From NCBI GenBank assembly GCA_012271135.1, contig JAAXGZ010000005.1, positions 1 to 52,720 of the forward strand: a stretch of 52,720 nt of DNA, read 5' to 3'. The position numbers were made by a program, and so were the translations under genes. Positions 15,862 through 26,321 of the stretch are shown here, one piece after another. Origin of the DNA: Caldilineales bacterium. GTDB taxonomy: Bacteria; Chloroflexota; Anaerolineae; Caldilineales; Caldilineaceae. Every line of letters begins with the position of its first letter. The first letter of the stretch is position 1. The notes beneath the pieces were generated by a model. The model saw only the letters and a program-made list of their open reading frames with translations, did not search any database and had not been told where the DNA came from.

Positions 15862-17577
15862 CTATTCCGTCAGGGCCCACTCGTGGATGTTCCAGGAGAA
15901 GCTCCATGTCCCCGGGTCGATGCCTTCCCAGCGGTTGGAATAGCCGACGTTGCCGATGCTGCCCGTCACGAACAGATAGGGGATCTCGTCGTGGATGATC
16001 TGCTGGATCTCGTAGTAGTACGGAGCCCGATCCTCGGCGGCACAGCCGGGAGTCTCGAGGCCCAGCTCCAGCAGTTCGTCGACTCGCGGGTTCTGGTAGC
16101 TGACGAAGTTGAAGCCACTGCCCGGCGTGTCGAACTTCGAGTGCCAGAAGGAGTCGTCGTTGGGATCCGTGCCTAACCCGGTCCAGCCGATGATCACCAT
16201 CTCGTAGGTCTGGCCCAACAGTTCACCGACCAGCGTGCCGAATTCAATGGCCTCGAATTCAATGTCGAAGCCGATGCTGTTGAGCTGATCCTGGACCAGC
16301 ACGCCCAGCTCCTCGCGGGTGGAGTTGCCGGCGTTGGTCTTGAGGTTCAGGGACAGGGTGACGCCGGCCTCGGCGGTAGCACAGCCGTTGCACTCGCGCA
16401 CGCCGTCGCCGTCGCTGTCCGTCCAACCGGCCTCATTCAGCAGGGCGGCCGCGGCTTCCAGGTCGTAGGCATAGGGCTCGATCGATGCATCGTGGGCCCA
16501 GCCCACGGCCGGCAGCACGTTGCTGGCCAGCTTGTAGCCCTGGCCCAGATAGACCTTGTTGATGATCGCCTCGTAGTCCAGGCTGTGCGCCATGGCCTTC
16601 CGCACCATCTTGTCGCTCAGGATCGGATGGGGATCCTGCTCGACGAGGTTGCCATCCTCATCCTGGCCCGGCAGGGGGTTGGCGGGATTGGCCTGGTTCA
16701 GGCCGATGTAGCTGTAGCCATCGTCCTTGAACTTAAAAATGTTCAGGTCCGGATTGAGTCCGACGCGGGTCAGCTGGGTCGGCTCCAGACCCATGACATC
16801 AATCTCGCCCTTCTCCAGAGAAGCCAAGCGGCTGCTGGCCTCCGGAATGACGCGGATGATCTGGCCATCCATATTGGGCGCGCCTTTCCAGAAGCCGTCG
16901 TTGCTCTCCATGGCGATGAAGTTGTCTCGCTGCCATTCCTTGAAACCGAAGGCTTCGGCCGTCACGGTCGGCGCCGTATTGAGCGGACTGTCCATGATGT
17001 CAGAGAAGTCCTCGGCATACAGGTGGCTGGGCAGCCAACCCAGGCCCAGGTCGAGAAGGCCGTCGCACTTGAGGTCGGTGAACGTTACCCGGACAGTCAG
17101 GTCGTCGATGACCTCGATGCTCTCGATGCCCGCCACATTGGCCTTGCGCGGCGTCTCCACGAGTTCGCTGGCAATCGCATTGTAGGTGAACTTGAAGTCG
17201 TGGGCGTCCACGGCCTCACCGTCGCTCCAGGTAACCCCCGGCCGGAGGTTGAACGTCCAGACCAGGGAGTCTTCGGACACAGTCCAGCTTTCGGCCATCT
17301 CGGTGGCCTCCACCGCACCGGTCTTGGGATTGGTGCCCAAGAGGCCCGGGAAGTACGGCATCATGTCGAAACTGGCCGCGTCGGAGGCCAGAATCGGATT
17401 CAGGATGGTGCCGTCGGCACTGCTGGCCTCGGTCCAGGTTCCGCCCTGGACGGGTCCGGCCGGCACCGCTGCCATCTCCGTAGGCACGGCCACGGTCGTG
17501 CAGGCCGCCAGCAGCGGCAACACAAGCACCACCAAGGTTGCACCGGCCAACAGCCGGCGCCAAGCAAGTCTCTTCAT
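15862..17577 (-). CDS. Oligopeptide-type ABC transporter substrate-binding lipoprotein
   Basis: 571 residues from ATG 17577, a family 5 (DppA/OppA-like) extracellular binding protein. The signal peptide ends in lipobox LAAC (LVVLVLPLLAAC). Expected blocks are seen: AESWTVSEDSLVWTFNLRPG, DGEAVDAHDFKFTYNAI and VRKAMAHSLDYEAIINKV. An acidic loop DSDGDGVREC near residue 390 resembles an EF-hand-like Ca loop and contains one of two nearby Cys residues. The upstream part of the open frame (MPVPDRGDI) is discarded because it precedes the signal. It lies between the ATPase and permease genes. The ligand is unknown; members bind peptides, nickel chelates or sugars. Confidence 0.92.
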   Translation of the reverse strand: MKRLAWRRLLAGATLVVLVLPLLAACTTVAVPTEMAAVPAGPVQGGTWTEASSADGTILNPILASDAASFDMMPYFPGLLGTNPKTGAVEATEMAESWTVSEDSLVWTFNLRPGVTWSDGEAVDAHDFKFTYNAIASELVETPRKANVAGIESIEVIDDLTVRVTFTDLKCDGLLDLGLGWLPSHLYAEDFSDIMDSPLNTAPTVTAEAFGFKEWQRDNFIAMESNDGFWKGAPNMDGQIIRVIPEASSRLASLEKGEIDVMGLEPTQLTRVGLNPDLNIFKFKDDGYSYIGLNQANPANPLPGQDEDGNLVEQDPHPILSDKMVRKAMAHSLDYEAIINKVYLGQGYKLASNVLPAVGWAHDASIEPYAYDLEAAAALLNEAGWTDSDGDGVRECNGCATAEAGVTLSLNLKTNAGNSTREELGVLVQDQLNSIGFDIEFEAIEFGTLVGELLGQTYEMVIIGWTGLGTDPNDDSFWHSKFDTPGSGFNFVSYQNPRVDELLELGLETPGCAAEDRAPYYYEIQQIIHDEIPYLFVTGSIGNVGYSNRWEGIDPGTWSFSWNIHEWALTE

Positions 17578-17652
17578 GATGTCTCCTCTGTCCGGGACAG
17601 GCAATTGAAACGGTGTTGTACGGAGCCGAAAATATACCGACCCCGGGGATGG

Positions 17653-18663
17653 TTATTCCTCGTTCAGGAAGCAGGCCGCGTAGTGGCCGTCGCCCACGTC
17701 GCGGAACTCCGGCTCCTCTTGGAAGCAACGGTCCATGGCCTTGGGACAACGGGTACTGAAGTTGCAGCCGGTGGGCGGGGAGGCCGGATTAGGCACGTCC
17801 CCCTCCAGAATGATGCGCTGACGCTTGGCTTCGACCACGGGATCGGGCACCGGCACGGCGGACAGCAGGGCTTCCGTGTAGGGGTGGCGCGGGTTCTCGT
17901 ACAGCTCGGTGCGCTCGGCGAGTTCCACAATCTTGCCGAGGTACATCACGGCAATACGGTCCGAGATGTGCCGGACCACGCTCAGGTCGTGGGCAATGAA
18001 CAAGTAGGTCAGCTGCAGTTCCCGCTGCAGGTCCTCAAGCAGATTGATGACCTGGGCCTGGATGGAAACATCCAGAGCCGAAATCGGTTCGTCGCAGACG
18101 ATGAAGGAGGGGTTGACCGCCAGGGCCCGGGCCACGCCGATCCGCTGCCGCTGCCCGCCTGAGAACTCATGGGGATAGCGGTTGACGAAATAGGGGTTGA
18201 GGCCCACGATTTCCAGCAGTTCGCGCACCCGTTCCTGGCGATCGGTCTTGGAGTTGCCCAACTGGTGGACGTCCAGTGGCTCGCCCACGATGCTGCCGAC
18301 CGTCATGCGGGGATTGAGCGAGGCATATGGATCCTGGAAGATCATCTGCATGCGTCGCCGCATCTGACGCAGATCCGGACCCGAGGTTTCGGTCAGTTCC
18401 ACGCCCTCGAAACGCACGCTGCCCGCGGTGGGGCGGTGCAGCTGCAGGATGGCGCGCCCGGTGGTCGACTTGCCGCAGCCTGATTCGCCGACCAGGCCCA
18501 GGGTCTCCCCCTTGATTAGGTCGAAATCCAGGCCGTCCACGGCCCGGATGGAGCCCACCTGGCGCTGGATCAGGATCCCGCGCGTGACGGGAAAGTGCAT
18601 CTTGAGGTCGCGGACTTCCAGCAGGACTTCACCGCTGCCGTTCATGTTGGCGGATTCGCTCAT
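17653..18663 (-). CDS. Oligopeptide-type ABC transporter ATPase, OppF/DppF-like
   Basis: 336 residues. The Walker A motif GESGCGKST is near residue 57, the signature [15 protein letters not shown] near 165, and Walker [13 protein letters not shown] near 190. The C-terminal oligopeptide-transporter extension is present with [14 protein letters not shown]. It powers import through the DppB/DppC-like pore together with the OppD-like subunit. Its ATG overlaps the end of the OppD gene by four bases (ATGA), so the two ATPases are translationally coupled. Confidence 0.96.
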   Translation of the reverse strand: MSESANMNGSGEVLLEVRDLKMHFPVTRGILIQRQVGSIRAVDGLDFDLIKGETLGLVGESGCGKSTTGRAILQLHRPTAGSVRFEGVELTETSGPDLRQMRRRMQMIFQDPYASLNPRMTVGSIVGEPLDVHQLGNSKTDRQERVRELLEIVGLNPYFVNRYPHEFSGGQRQRIGVARALAVNPSFIVCDEPISALDVSIQAQVINLLEDLQRELQLTYLFIAHDLSVVRHISDRIAVMYLGKIVELAERTELYENPRHPYTEALLSAVPVPDPVVEAKRQRIILEGDVPNPASPPTGCNFSTRCPKAMDRCFQEEPEFRDVGDGHYAACFLNEE

Positions 18664-19679
18664 GCAGCACCTCCTGCCGGGCCGGCATCCAGTTCAAGCC
18701 GGATCTCGCTGATGTCCCGCCAGCAGGCCGACAGGTGATCGTCGGCGACCGTCTCGAGCGGGGGGTTTTCCTGCCAGCACTTTTCGATGACGAACTCGCA
18801 GCGCGGCGCGAATGGGCAATGGGACGGCTCGTCCAACAGATCCGGCGGCAGGCCGTCAATAGGCACCAGCCTTTCCCGGTGGGCCTCGTCCAGCCGCGGA
18901 ATCGAACGCAGCAGGCCCAGCGTATAGGGATGGTGCGGCTGGGCATACAGGTCGTTCACCGTGGCCGCTTCGATGATGAAGCCGGAATACATCACGATCA
19001 CCCGTTCAGCCATGCCGGCCACGACACCCAGATCATGGGTGATCCAGATGATGGCCATGCCCAGCTCCTTGCGCAGCCGATCCACCAGATCGATGATTTG
19101 CGCCTGGATAGTCACGTCCAAGGCCGTGGTCGGTTCGTCGGCAATCAGCAGTTGGGGATTGCAACTCAGGCCCATGGCAATCATGACCCGCTGCCGCATG
19201 CCGCCGGAAAACTGGTGGGGGTAGTCGTCCAGCCGGCTGGCAGCCGCCGGGATGCCGACCAGTTCCAAGAGTTCGATGGCGCGCTCCCGGCTCTGGCTGC
19301 GGTTCATGGACATGTGGAGTTCCAGCGACTCGGTAATCTGCCGTCCGATGGTCAGCACCGGATTCAGGGAGGTCATCGGATCCTGGAAAATCATCGCAAT
19401 GCGATTGCCCCGGATGTGGCGCAGGTCCTCCTCAGCCAGATCCATGAGCTCCTGGCCGTCGAAGACCACGGAGCCGTTGACGATTTTTCCGGGCGGTGAC
19501 GCGATCAGGCGGATCAGGGACATCACACCCACGCTTTTGCCGGAGCCGGACTCTCCGACAATCGCGACGGTTTCCCCTTCATCCACATGGTAGGAGATTC
19601 CGTTGACGGCGTGGACCACGCCATCCTGGGTGAAGAACTTGGTCTCGAGATCCCTGACCTTCAGTAGGGTTTTGCTCAT
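18660..19679 (-). CDS. Oligopeptide-type ABC transporter ATPase, OppD/DppD-like
   Basis: 339 residues. Walker [10 protein letters not shown] near residue 40, signature [15 protein letters not shown] near 155, Walker [13 protein letters not shown] near 178, and the C-terminal OppD motif [15 protein letters not shown]. It is the first gene of the operon oppD, oppF, binding protein, dppB, dppC, nudix. Having both ATPases at the head of the operon is common in Chloroflexota but differs from the enterobacterial order. Confidence 0.96.
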   Translation of the reverse strand: MSKTLLKVRDLETKFFTQDGVVHAVNGISYHVDEGETVAIVGESGSGKSVGVMSLIRLIASPPGKIVNGSVVFDGQELMDLAEEDLRHIRGNRIAMIFQDPMTSLNPVLTIGRQITESLELHMSMNRSQSRERAIELLELVGIPAAASRLDDYPHQFSGGMRQRVMIAMGLSCNPQLLIADEPTTALDVTIQAQIIDLVDRLRKELGMAIIWITHDLGVVAGMAERVIVMYSGFIIEAATVNDLYAQPHHPYTLGLLRSIPRLDEAHRERLVPIDGLPPDLLDEPSHCPFAPRCEFVIEKCWQENPPLETVADDHLSACWRDISEIRLELDAGPAGGAA

Positions 19680-20033
19680 GCCGACATCCGTTGGCGCGGA
19701 TCAGGGGGCCGCCCGTCCCATGCCACGACTCCAGCTCAACTGGCTGTCGCAGGGATATGAAACGGCTCGCGGGGCTGGTTCGATTCTATACCAGCAGCGT
19801 CTGTTGCAGGGTGTCTGGACCGTTTCGGGGCGCGATTTCCGGATGCGGTTATGACATAGGACAGGCTCAACCCGATTGCGACAACCCCGGATACATGAAT
19901 CCACGGATGGAAACTGCCTGCGGACCCCACACCGCGCTCGCCGCGGGGCGGCCATTCCCAACGGCCGCTGGCCTCCGCCGGACAGTCAGTCCAAATCACC
20001 ACCATCCGGAACCTCTCCAGCTGCGGAGGGGTT
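19680..20033. other. Gap upstream of the peptide ABC operon
   Basis: No gene seen. The part nearest the operon carries an extended -10 element (next entry); the rest, toward the end of the Uma2-type gene, has no recognisable repeat or terminator. Confidence 0.5.
19783..19793 (-). promoter_or_regulatory. Extended -10 promoter element for the peptide ABC operon
   Basis: TGGTATAGAAT on the minus strand, with -10 TATAGA at 19790-19785, is a good extended -10. It lies about 105 bp before the OppD start. I see no good -35. Confidence 0.35.
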
Positions 20034-21254
20034 CTATGCCGGAAGAGGTGGCGGCCGGTCGGGTCCGCGGTCGTCGCTTGTCTCGCGGCCAAGGCCGGAC
20101 AACAGCAGGGAACGCCACTCGTTGGGGGTTCGCTGCACAGCCAGAATACTGTCGAGCAGATCCGGTGGCAGGCCGTTCTCTTTCCAGTGCGAGGCGATTT
20201 GATCCCGCCGATTCGGGGACAACTCCGCGGAGAGCAGCCCGTTCAGCAGGTCGACGGCATTTTTCATCCGTTCTTCCACTCGTCCTTCTGCTCGTCCTTC
20301 CGCTCGTCCTTCCGCTCGCATCCTGTCCCGGGTGTCGGTCTCCCGGTCGTGCCAGCGACCCGTGTCGGGGGCGTACCACTGGAACCGCGGCAGGGGAGCA
20401 TCCGCATCATCCTGGTCGGAATGAAAAACGTACATGCGGATGTGCGTCCCGAACACCTCGCTCGGGACCGCCGGTTTGCCGGGTTCCGTCAGCACCGTAT
20501 CGGGAGGAACCCTTTGATAAGCACCATCCTCCAAGCGGTACAGATGCAGCCCCGGTGGCGAATCCGAGTAGAGGTTGCCCCCCACGACGTCATACAACAC
20601 GTATTCCATGACGCCGAGGGCCTCGTACAGGCGCATCTTGGTCTCCAGGTCCCGCGCCGCCGTGGATTTCGACAGGATCTCCAGCACCAGTTCCGGAACG
20701 GCATGGCCCTTGGCGAGATCGATCTCGCGATCCGGTGTGTCCCGGTGCCGGCCCGGCGGCAGCACCCGCGCCCGCGGCAGCACCATCAGGTCCGGCCGCA
20801 CGCCCCGGCTCGGTTCGCCCTGCTCGGTGTACAGACCGGCGTGCGCCCCGACGTGCGCGGGAAAGTAGAGGTCCGGCTCGGCCTCCACGCGGTTGCCGAG
20901 CCGGTCGCGGGCCGTGTCGCGCAGGGGGTACTGAACTTCATTCCCGCGATCGTCGAGTGGAGCCAAGACACCGTCCTCGTCGTATTCCAATAGGTGGACG
21001 TCGCCACCGCGCTGTTCGGGATCCGTCGTCCATTCAACCTCGTACTCGTGGCTGATGTCATACTCGTATCGCGGGTCGTAGTAGGTCAGCCGTTCGAGGC
21101 CGGCACGCCACTCGTCAAGATGCTCCCGCCGCCAGGCAATCCGCGCGTCCCGCGCCGCCCGCGTCATGTCCGGGTTGGCCTTGCGACGCGGCTCCTCCAC
21201 GCGCCCGTTGGACGTTGTCTGCGTCCGCTCCCGTTCCCGAATGGCCGTTGCCAA
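20034..21254 (-). CDS. Uma2-family (DUF820) putative endonuclease with repeat linker and conserved tail
   Basis: 406 residues. The core looks like the Uma2/DUF820 PD-(D/E)XK fold: acidic RPDLMVLPRARV near residue 155, ELVLEILSKSTAARDLETK near 190, then MRLYEALGVMEYVLYDVV. It is followed by a hydrophilic linker with an EGRAEGRAEGR repeat near 330 and a C-terminal tail ([20 protein letters not shown] region). The tail aligns without gaps to the end of the MNT-HEPN protein at 46356. TTG 21254 is chosen as start because AGGAGG lies 6 nt upstream; GTG 21281 would need a longer, poorly supported N-terminus. The family is very common in this type of genome; its biological role is unproven. Confidence 0.85.
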   Translation of the reverse strand: MATAIRERERTQTTSNGRVEEPRRKANPDMTRAARDARIAWRREHLDEWRAGLERLTYYDPRYEYDISHEYEVEWTTDPEQRGGDVHLLEYDEDGVLAPLDDRGNEVQYPLRDTARDRLGNRVEAEPDLYFPAHVGAHAGLYTEQGEPSRGVRPDLMVLPRARVLPPGRHRDTPDREIDLAKGHAVPELVLEILSKSTAARDLETKMRLYEALGVMEYVLYDVVGGNLYSDSPPGLHLYRLEDGAYQRVPPDTVLTEPGKPAVPSEVFGTHIRMYVFHSDQDDADAPLPRFQWYAPDTGRWHDRETDTRDRMRAEGRAEGRAEGRVEERMKNAVDLLNGLLSAELSPNRRDQIASHWKENGLPPDLLDSILAVQRTPNEWRSLLLSGLGRETSDDRGPDRPPPLPA

Positions 21255-21579
21255 GATCCGCCTCCTGCGTACTTCCCGCACCCGATTCTACCGTACCGCC
21301 TGAATCGGCCCGGGGGCAGGCTCGAAGCCGTCACCCCTTGGCCCAACAGCAGGTACAAATCGCTGTTGATGACCTCTCCACCGAGTCCGCGTCAAGGCCA
21401 ACGGGAGGATTCTGCGACAGGTGTACAGGGCTGCAAGGACGCGGGTTGGGCCAAGGCAGCCTCCCAGCCTGGATTCATACGCGGTCAAGGCAGGGCACAG
21501 GAAGCCGGTCGGCCCAGTATCCACACGAACCCGGATTGAACAAACTGAAACAGCACCGGCGGTCGCCGGCCCCGCACCC
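21255..21579. other. Gap between Uma2-type gene and argH
   Basis: Nothing gene-like on either strand. It should carry the promoter of the Uma2-type gene (its AGGAGG ribosome site is at 21266-21261). No convincing terminator for argH is visible. Confidence 0.45.
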
Positions 21580-22959
21580 TTACAACCTCTCCAGGCTTTG
21601 CCTCAAGCGTTCCAGCTGGGTCCGCTGAGCGCGTTCACTGGTGCCGCCTTCCACATCGCGCGACTCAAGGCTGGCTTCGAAGTCCAGGAGCCCGGCGATA
21701 CCACCGGCCAACGTCGGATGTAGCGACGCCCAGTCCGCGGCTTCCAACTCGGCAAGCGCCAACCCGCGCGTTTCGGCCAGGCGGACCGCCGCGCCGGCCA
21801 CATGATGGGCCTGGCGAAAGGGAACGCCCCGCCGCACCAGGTGCTCGGCCACGTCGGTTGCCAGCATGAAATCATCCATGACGGCTGCCGTGCGGTCCGA
21901 GCGGCATTCCATGGTGGCAATGGCTCCGGCCGCAATCTCCAGGGCACCGTGCCAAGTGGCCACCGTATCGAACAAGGGTTCCTTGTCCTCCTGCAGATCC
22001 CGGTTGTAGGCCCGCGGCAGGCCCTTGAGGGTTATGAGCAGACCGGTCAGCGAACCGGCAACCCGGCCGGACTTGCCCCGGATAAGTTCGAAGCTGTCCG
22101 GGTTCTTCTTTTGCGGCATCAAGCTGCTGCCGGTGCTGTAGGCGTCGGCCAGCTGGAGGAAGCCAAAGGGCTGGGAGGAGTGGATGACGATGTCTTCGGC
22201 CAGCTGGCTCAGGTGGACCATGGATAGGGAAGCCGCAAACAGGAATTCGGCCGCAAAGTCCCGGGTGCTGACCGCATCGACGCTGTTGGCGGAAACCGCC
22301 TCGAAACCAAGGGCCGCAGCCAGTTTCTCGCGGTCAATGGCAAAGGGATTGCCGGCCAAAGCCCCGCTACCCAACGGCAGCACGTTCACGCGGGCGCGGA
22401 CCTGACCGAGTCGTTCCAAGTCTCGCACTAGGGGCCAGGCGTGGGAGAGCAGCCAGTGGCTAAAGCGGATGGGCTGGGCCGTCTGCAGATGGGTAAAGCC
22501 CGGCATGGCCACACCCAGAAGCTCTTCGGCGCGGTCGGCCATCACCCCGATCAGTTGGCGGAGATCGCCGTGCAAGGCGTCGATCTCATCCCGCAGCCAG
22601 AGACGCAGGTCCGTGGCCACCTGGTCGTTGCGGCTACGGCCGGTGTGGAGCTTGCCGGCCACGGATCCGACCAACTCACCCAACCGCCGTTCGTTGGCCG
22701 TATGGATGTCCTCGTCGCTCGGGCGCAACTCGAACGTGTCGGACTCCCACTCCGCCGCCACGCGGTCCAGACCGGACTGCAGCTCGGACACCTCCTCGGC
22801 AGTAAGCAGGCCGGCTCCACCCAGGGCAGCGGCATAGGCTTGGCTGCCCTGAATGTCAACCCGCCACAGGCGTCGGTCGAAGGCAATTGAATCACTGAAG
22901 GCGGCCATGGCCGGAACCACACCGCCCTCAAAGCGACCACCCCACAATTTATTGTTCAC
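21580..22959 (-). CDS. argH: Argininosuccinate lyase
   Basis: 459 residues, normal for ArgH. It cleaves argininosuccinate to arginine and fumarate, the last step of arginine synthesis, as a cytoplasmic tetramer. The start is a GTG giving MNNKLWGGRFEGG, the standard N-terminus. The superfamily signature GSSLMPQKKNPD is near residue 275, with the catalytic Ser in the flexible SS loop, and the HTGRSRNDQVATDLRLW block is near 108. No other arginine gene is beside it. It is divergent from the DUF1992 gene, with about 110 bp between starts. Confidence 0.97.
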   Translation of the reverse strand: MNNKLWGGRFEGGVVPAMAAFSDSIAFDRRLWRVDIQGSQAYAAALGGAGLLTAEEVSELQSGLDRVAAEWESDTFELRPSDEDIHTANERRLGELVGSVAGKLHTGRSRNDQVATDLRLWLRDEIDALHGDLRQLIGVMADRAEELLGVAMPGFTHLQTAQPIRFSHWLLSHAWPLVRDLERLGQVRARVNVLPLGSGALAGNPFAIDREKLAAALGFEAVSANSVDAVSTRDFAAEFLFAASLSMVHLSQLAEDIVIHSSQPFGFLQLADAYSTGSSLMPQKKNPDSFELIRGKSGRVAGSLTGLLITLKGLPRAYNRDLQEDKEPLFDTVATWHGALEIAAGAIATMECRSDRTAAVMDDFMLATDVAEHLVRRGVPFRQAHHVAGAAVRLAETRGLALAELEAADWASLHPTLAGGIAGLLDFEASLESRDVEGGTSERAQRTQLERLRQSLERL

Positions 22960-23069
22960 GACATCACGCGGATCACTGCAGAAGGGTCAAGGCGTGGGTC
23001 CCGGCCGGGGCCCGTAGGCCCCTTCCAGGTTCATAATGGTGACAGAACATTCTGTGCAGACAAACGGAC

Positions 23070-23573
23070 ATGGCCGAATCATCCAAGCCCAAGGCTCCCG
23101 GATCAACCAAGCGCCCGCAGCACCCGGCGTACCCCAGCGAGCGGGAGATTCTGATCGACCGCCAGCTGGCGGAGGCCATGAACTCGCCCGGCTGGCGCAA
23201 CCTGAAGGGCAAGGGACGCAAGCTGGATCTCGACCCGCCTCCCGGCGTGCCGCCCGACATGGTCATGGCCCACAAGATCATGGAGGATGCCAACGTACAG
23301 CCAAGCTGGCTCGAAGACCGTACGGCCCTGCTAACGAAAATCCAGACCCGGCGGGTACAGTGGCAGCAGCGATTCCGCCAGTTGGGCCACTCCCATCCCC
23401 ATGCGGCACAGTTGCGGGAGGACTGGACGGACCAGGTCCACCGGGATGTAGAGAGACTGAACCGGGAAATCCGGAACCTCAATCTGGCGTTGCCCCTGTG
23501 GCGGCTGGAAGTGGTACCGCTGCGACCGGAGGACGAAATCGCGGAAGCGTCCACTGCGACCAGCGACGACTGA
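23070..23573 (+). CDS. DUF1992 / DnaJ-homologue subfamily C member 28-like protein
   Basis: 167 residues. The conserved block of this family is present from about residue 25: SEREILIDRQLAEAMNSPGW, then LKGKGRKLDLDPPP. The C-terminal half is rich in Arg and Gln and looks helical (WTDQVHRDVERLNREIRNLN). The family is named for similarity to DNAJC28 but has no J domain here; its function is not established. A -10-like CATAAT lies near 23033, upstream. It converges with the aminotransferase gene. Confidence 0.85.
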   Translation: MAESSKPKAPGSTKRPQHPAYPSEREILIDRQLAEAMNSPGWRNLKGKGRKLDLDPPPGVPPDMVMAHKIMEDANVQPSWLEDRTALLTKIQTRRVQWQQRFRQLGHSHPHAAQLREDWTDQVHRDVERLNREIRNLNLALPLWRLEVVPLRPEDEIAEASTATSDD

Positions 23574-23583
23574 GCCAGCCCGT

Positions 23584-24792
23584 TCAGCCGTGCCGGCGCA
23601 TGAACCGGTGCAGGCGGCGCAGGGCCTCCTCGATGTCCTCCATGGAGGCGGCGTAGCAGCAGCGAACGTAGCCCTCGCCGCCCACTCCAAAGGCACTGCC
23701 GGGAATCAAAGCCACCTGCTCTTCCACCAGCAACCGTTCGGCGAACTCCATGTCGTCCATGCCGGAGTTGGCGATGCTGGGAAAGCAGTAGAACGCCCCC
23801 TGGGGCTCGAAGCAGGGCAGACCCAGACTGTTGAGGCCATCCACGATGACCCGCCGCCGCGCGTCGTATTCGGCCCGCATGCGCAGAACGTGTTCTTCGG
23901 CCTCGGGCAGGGTGACCGCGGCGATGGCGGCCTCCTGCGCCATGGTGGGCGCCGACATGATCAGATACTGGTGGATACGCCGCATGGATCCCAGGATGTC
24001 GGCCGGCCCCATGGCGAATCCGATGCGCCAGCCGGTCATGGCGTAGTCCTTGCTGAAGCCGCCCAGGTGGATGGTGCGATCCCGCATGCCGGGCAGGCCG
24101 GCAAACATGACGTGCCGGTGGCTGCCGTAGACCAGCCGATCGTAGATCTCGTCGGAAATCACCAGCAGGTCGTGCCGCTCGGCCACCTCCGCAATGGCCA
24201 GCAGGTCCGTCTCGTCCAGGACCGCGCCAGTGGGATTGTTGGGATAGCTCAGCATCAGCACCTTGGTGCGCTCCGTGATCGCCTCCTCGATCTGCGAGGC
24301 CGTGACTTTGAACTGATCCTCGACCCTGGTCGCGATGGGCACCGCCACGCCGCCGGCCAGTTCGACGGTGGCCGTGAAGCTGACAAAGCATGGTTGCGGA
24401 ACGATGACCTCGTCCCCGGGATCCAACAGTGCATCGAAGGCCAAGGCGGTTGCCTCACTGACCCCGACCGTAATCAGGATCTCCCTGCGCACATCGTATG
24501 CCGGGCAGTCGTAGAACTTCCGAAGATGGGCCAGAGTGGCCTCCCGCAGCTGCAGGATGCCGGAATTGTCCGTGTAGGCCGTGCTGCCGCGCCGCAGGGC
24601 GGCGACACCGGCCTCCAGGATGGGCTCCGGGGTGACGAAGTCCGGTTCGCCGATGCTGAGGCTGATGACATCATCCAGCGTGTTGGCAATCTCGAAGAAG
24701 CGGCGAATGGGAGACGCCGGCAACGCTGCGGCCCGGGCACTGATGCGTCCCGTACCGACGCGGCCGTTGAGCGTTGCACTGTGCTGTTGCAT
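23584..24792 (-). CDS. PLP-dependent class I/II aminotransferase (AspB-like)
   Basis: 402 residues from ATG 24792. Conserved features of class I/II aminotransferases: ISLSIGEPDFVTPEPI near residue 45, the AYTDNSGILQLREA block, MLSYPNNPTGAVLDE near 168, ISDEIYDRLVYG near 200, and the PLP lysine in HLGGFSKDYAMTGWRIGFAM near 232. It transfers amino groups between an amino acid and a 2-oxo acid in the cytoplasm; the sequence alone does not separate aspartate from aromatic or alanine substrates. The longer open frame overlaps gatA and reads as non-protein. It lies 41 bp after gatA on the same strand, so it may be in the gatCA operon. Confidence 0.93.
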   Translation of the reverse strand: MQQHSATLNGRVGTGRISARAAALPASPIRRFFEIANTLDDVISLSIGEPDFVTPEPILEAGVAALRRGSTAYTDNSGILQLREATLAHLRKFYDCPAYDVRREILITVGVSEATALAFDALLDPGDEVIVPQPCFVSFTATVELAGGVAVPIATRVEDQFKVTASQIEEAITERTKVLMLSYPNNPTGAVLDETDLLAIAEVAERHDLLVISDEIYDRLVYGSHRHVMFAGLPGMRDRTIHLGGFSKDYAMTGWRIGFAMGPADILGSMRRIHQYLIMSAPTMAQEAAIAAVTLPEAEEHVLRMRAEYDARRRVIVDGLNSLGLPCFEPQGAFYCFPSIANSGMDDMEFAERLLVEEQVALIPGSAFGVGGEGYVRCCYAASMEDIEEALRRLHRFMRRHG

Positions 24793-24833
24793 GAAGGACC
24801 CCGGTTTGTTCCGACTTCTGTCTCGGCTGCGAT

Positions 24834-26321
24834 TCAGGCGATTGGATCCGGCACGCGTGCGTGCCAGTCCGTGGTGTTTTCGTAGGCGTGGGCCGCGTTG
24901 AGGAGGGTCTGCTCCCCCAGATGGGGGCCGATTAGCTGCAGGCCTATAGGCAGGCAGGCCGCATCGGTTCCGCAGGGCAGTGAGATCCCGCATACGCCGG
25001 CCAGGTTGACGCTCAGCGTGAACACATCGGCCAGGTACATGGACAGGGGATCATCAATCCGGTCCCCGATCTCGAAGGCCGTAGTCGGAGTAGCCGGGCA
25101 GATCAACAGATCGACCTGCTCAAACACCCGGTCGAAGTCCCGCTTGATCAGCGTGCGAACCTGCTGGGCCTTCAGGTAGTAGGCGTCGTAGTAGCCAACG
25201 CTGAGGGCATACGTCCCGAGCATGATGCGCCGCTTGACCTCGTCACCAAAACCCTGGGCGCGGGTTTGCCGGTAGTTCTCCATCATCGAACCGGCCTGTG
25301 CGCTGTGGCCGAAGCGCACGCCGTCGTACCGGCTAAGATTGGCGGAGGCCTCGGCCGTCACCACCAGGTAGTAGACCGGCAGGGCCATGTCCGTGTGCGG
25401 CAGCGACACGGGCACAATCTCGGCTCCCAGCCCCGCCATGTGCTCCACTGCATCCCGCACCCGGTCTTCCACCTCCGGCTGCATGCCGTCGATGAAATAC
25501 TCTTCGGGCACGCCGAGCTTCAAGCCCGACACATCCCCGTCCAAATTTCGGCTGTAGGCGGGCACCGGGTCCGACACGGTCGTGCTGTCCCTGGAGTCCC
25601 GGCCGGCCATGACTTCCAGCAGGAGCGCGGCATCCTCCACGCTGCGGCACAGGGGACCAATCTGGTCCAGACTGCTACCGAAGGCGACCAGTCCGTAGCG
25701 GCTGATCCGCCCGTAGGAGGGCTTCAGTCCCACGATGCCGCAGAAGGCGGCCGGCTGGCGGACACTGCCTCCGGTGTCCGTGCCCAGCGCCCCCGGTGCC
25801 AAGCCACAGGCCACGGCCGCCGCGGAGCCGCCGCTGCTGCCGCCCGGGACCCGGGTCAAATCCCACGGGTTGCGGGTCGGACTGTAGCCGCTGTTCTCGG
25901 TGCTGGAGCCCATGGCAAATTCGTCCGTGTTGGTCTTGCCCAACAGAACACTGCCGGCCGCCTGCAGCCGTTCAACGGCGGTCGCGGTGAACGGCGGCCG
26001 GTAGCCCTTGAGGATGCGACTGCCGCAGGTAGTGTCCATTTCCTGCGTGGAAAGAACGTCCTTGACAGCCAGGGGCACGCCCAGGAGCGGTGGTGGTTCG
26101 CCGTGTCCTTCGGCCCGTACACGGTCGGCCTCGATGGCCTTGGCCAAGGCCAGTTCGTCCGCCACGTGCAGGAACGCGTGCACGGACGGATCCACGGAAC
26201 GAATGCGTTCCAGATATCCCGTCGTCAGTTCCTCCGACGTCCAGGCACCGGAGCGAAGCCCGTCCCGCGCGGCACTGACTGTCAGGGTGGTCAGATCGGG
26301 TGCAGCCATGGTGTTGCTCAC
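24834..26321 (-). CDS. gatA: Asp-tRNA(Asn)/Glu-tRNA(Gln) amidotransferase subunit A
   Basis: 495 residues. GatA releases ammonia from glutamine; with GatB and GatC it converts mischarged Glu-tRNA(Gln) or Asp-tRNA(Asn) into the correct aminoacyl-tRNA. The amidase Ser-cisSer-Lys triad is visible: Lys87 in [10 protein letters not shown], cis-Ser163 in [14 protein letters not shown] and Ser187 in [13 protein letters not shown]. The spacing matches known GatA proteins. GTG 26321 overlaps the gatC stop (GTGA); an in-frame ATG 12 nt later is possible. gatB is not in the window, so it must lie elsewhere. Confidence 0.97.
   Translation of the reverse strand: MSNTMAAPDLTTLTVSAARDGLRSGAWTSEELTTGYLERIRSVDPSVHAFLHVADELALAKAIEADRVRAEGHGEPPPLLGVPLAVKDVLSTQEMDTTCGSRILKGYRPPFTATAVERLQAAGSVLLGKTNTDEFAMGSSTENSGYSPTRNPWDLTRVPGGSSGGSAAAVACGLAPGALGTDTGGSVRQPAAFCGIVGLKPSYGRISRYGLVAFGSSLDQIGPLCRSVEDAALLLEVMAGRDSRDSTTVSDPVPAYSRNLDGDVSGLKLGVPEEYFIDGMQPEVEDRVRDAVEHMAGLGAEIVPVSLPHTDMALPVYYLVVTAEASANLSRYDGVRFGHSAQAGSMMENYRQTRAQGFGDEVKRRIMLGTYALSVGYYDAYYLKAQQVRTLIKRDFDRVFEQVDLLICPATPTTAFEIGDRIDDPLSMYLADVFTLSVNLAGVCGISLPCGTDAACLPIGLQLIGPHLGEQTLLNAAHAYENTTDWHARVPDPIA

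Noticed and set aside
16492..18162. 556-codon plus-strand open frame
   Set aside because: His/Gln/Arg-rich antisense shadow of the binding-protein and OppF genes.
19777..19792. tRNA T-arm-like GGTTCGATTC
   Set aside because: No cloverleaf can be formed around it; no tRNA gene was found in the window.
20280..20325. Short direct repeats inside the Uma2-type gene as a CRISPR-like or VNTR locus
   Set aside because: They encode the in-frame EGRAEGR linker and are part of the protein.
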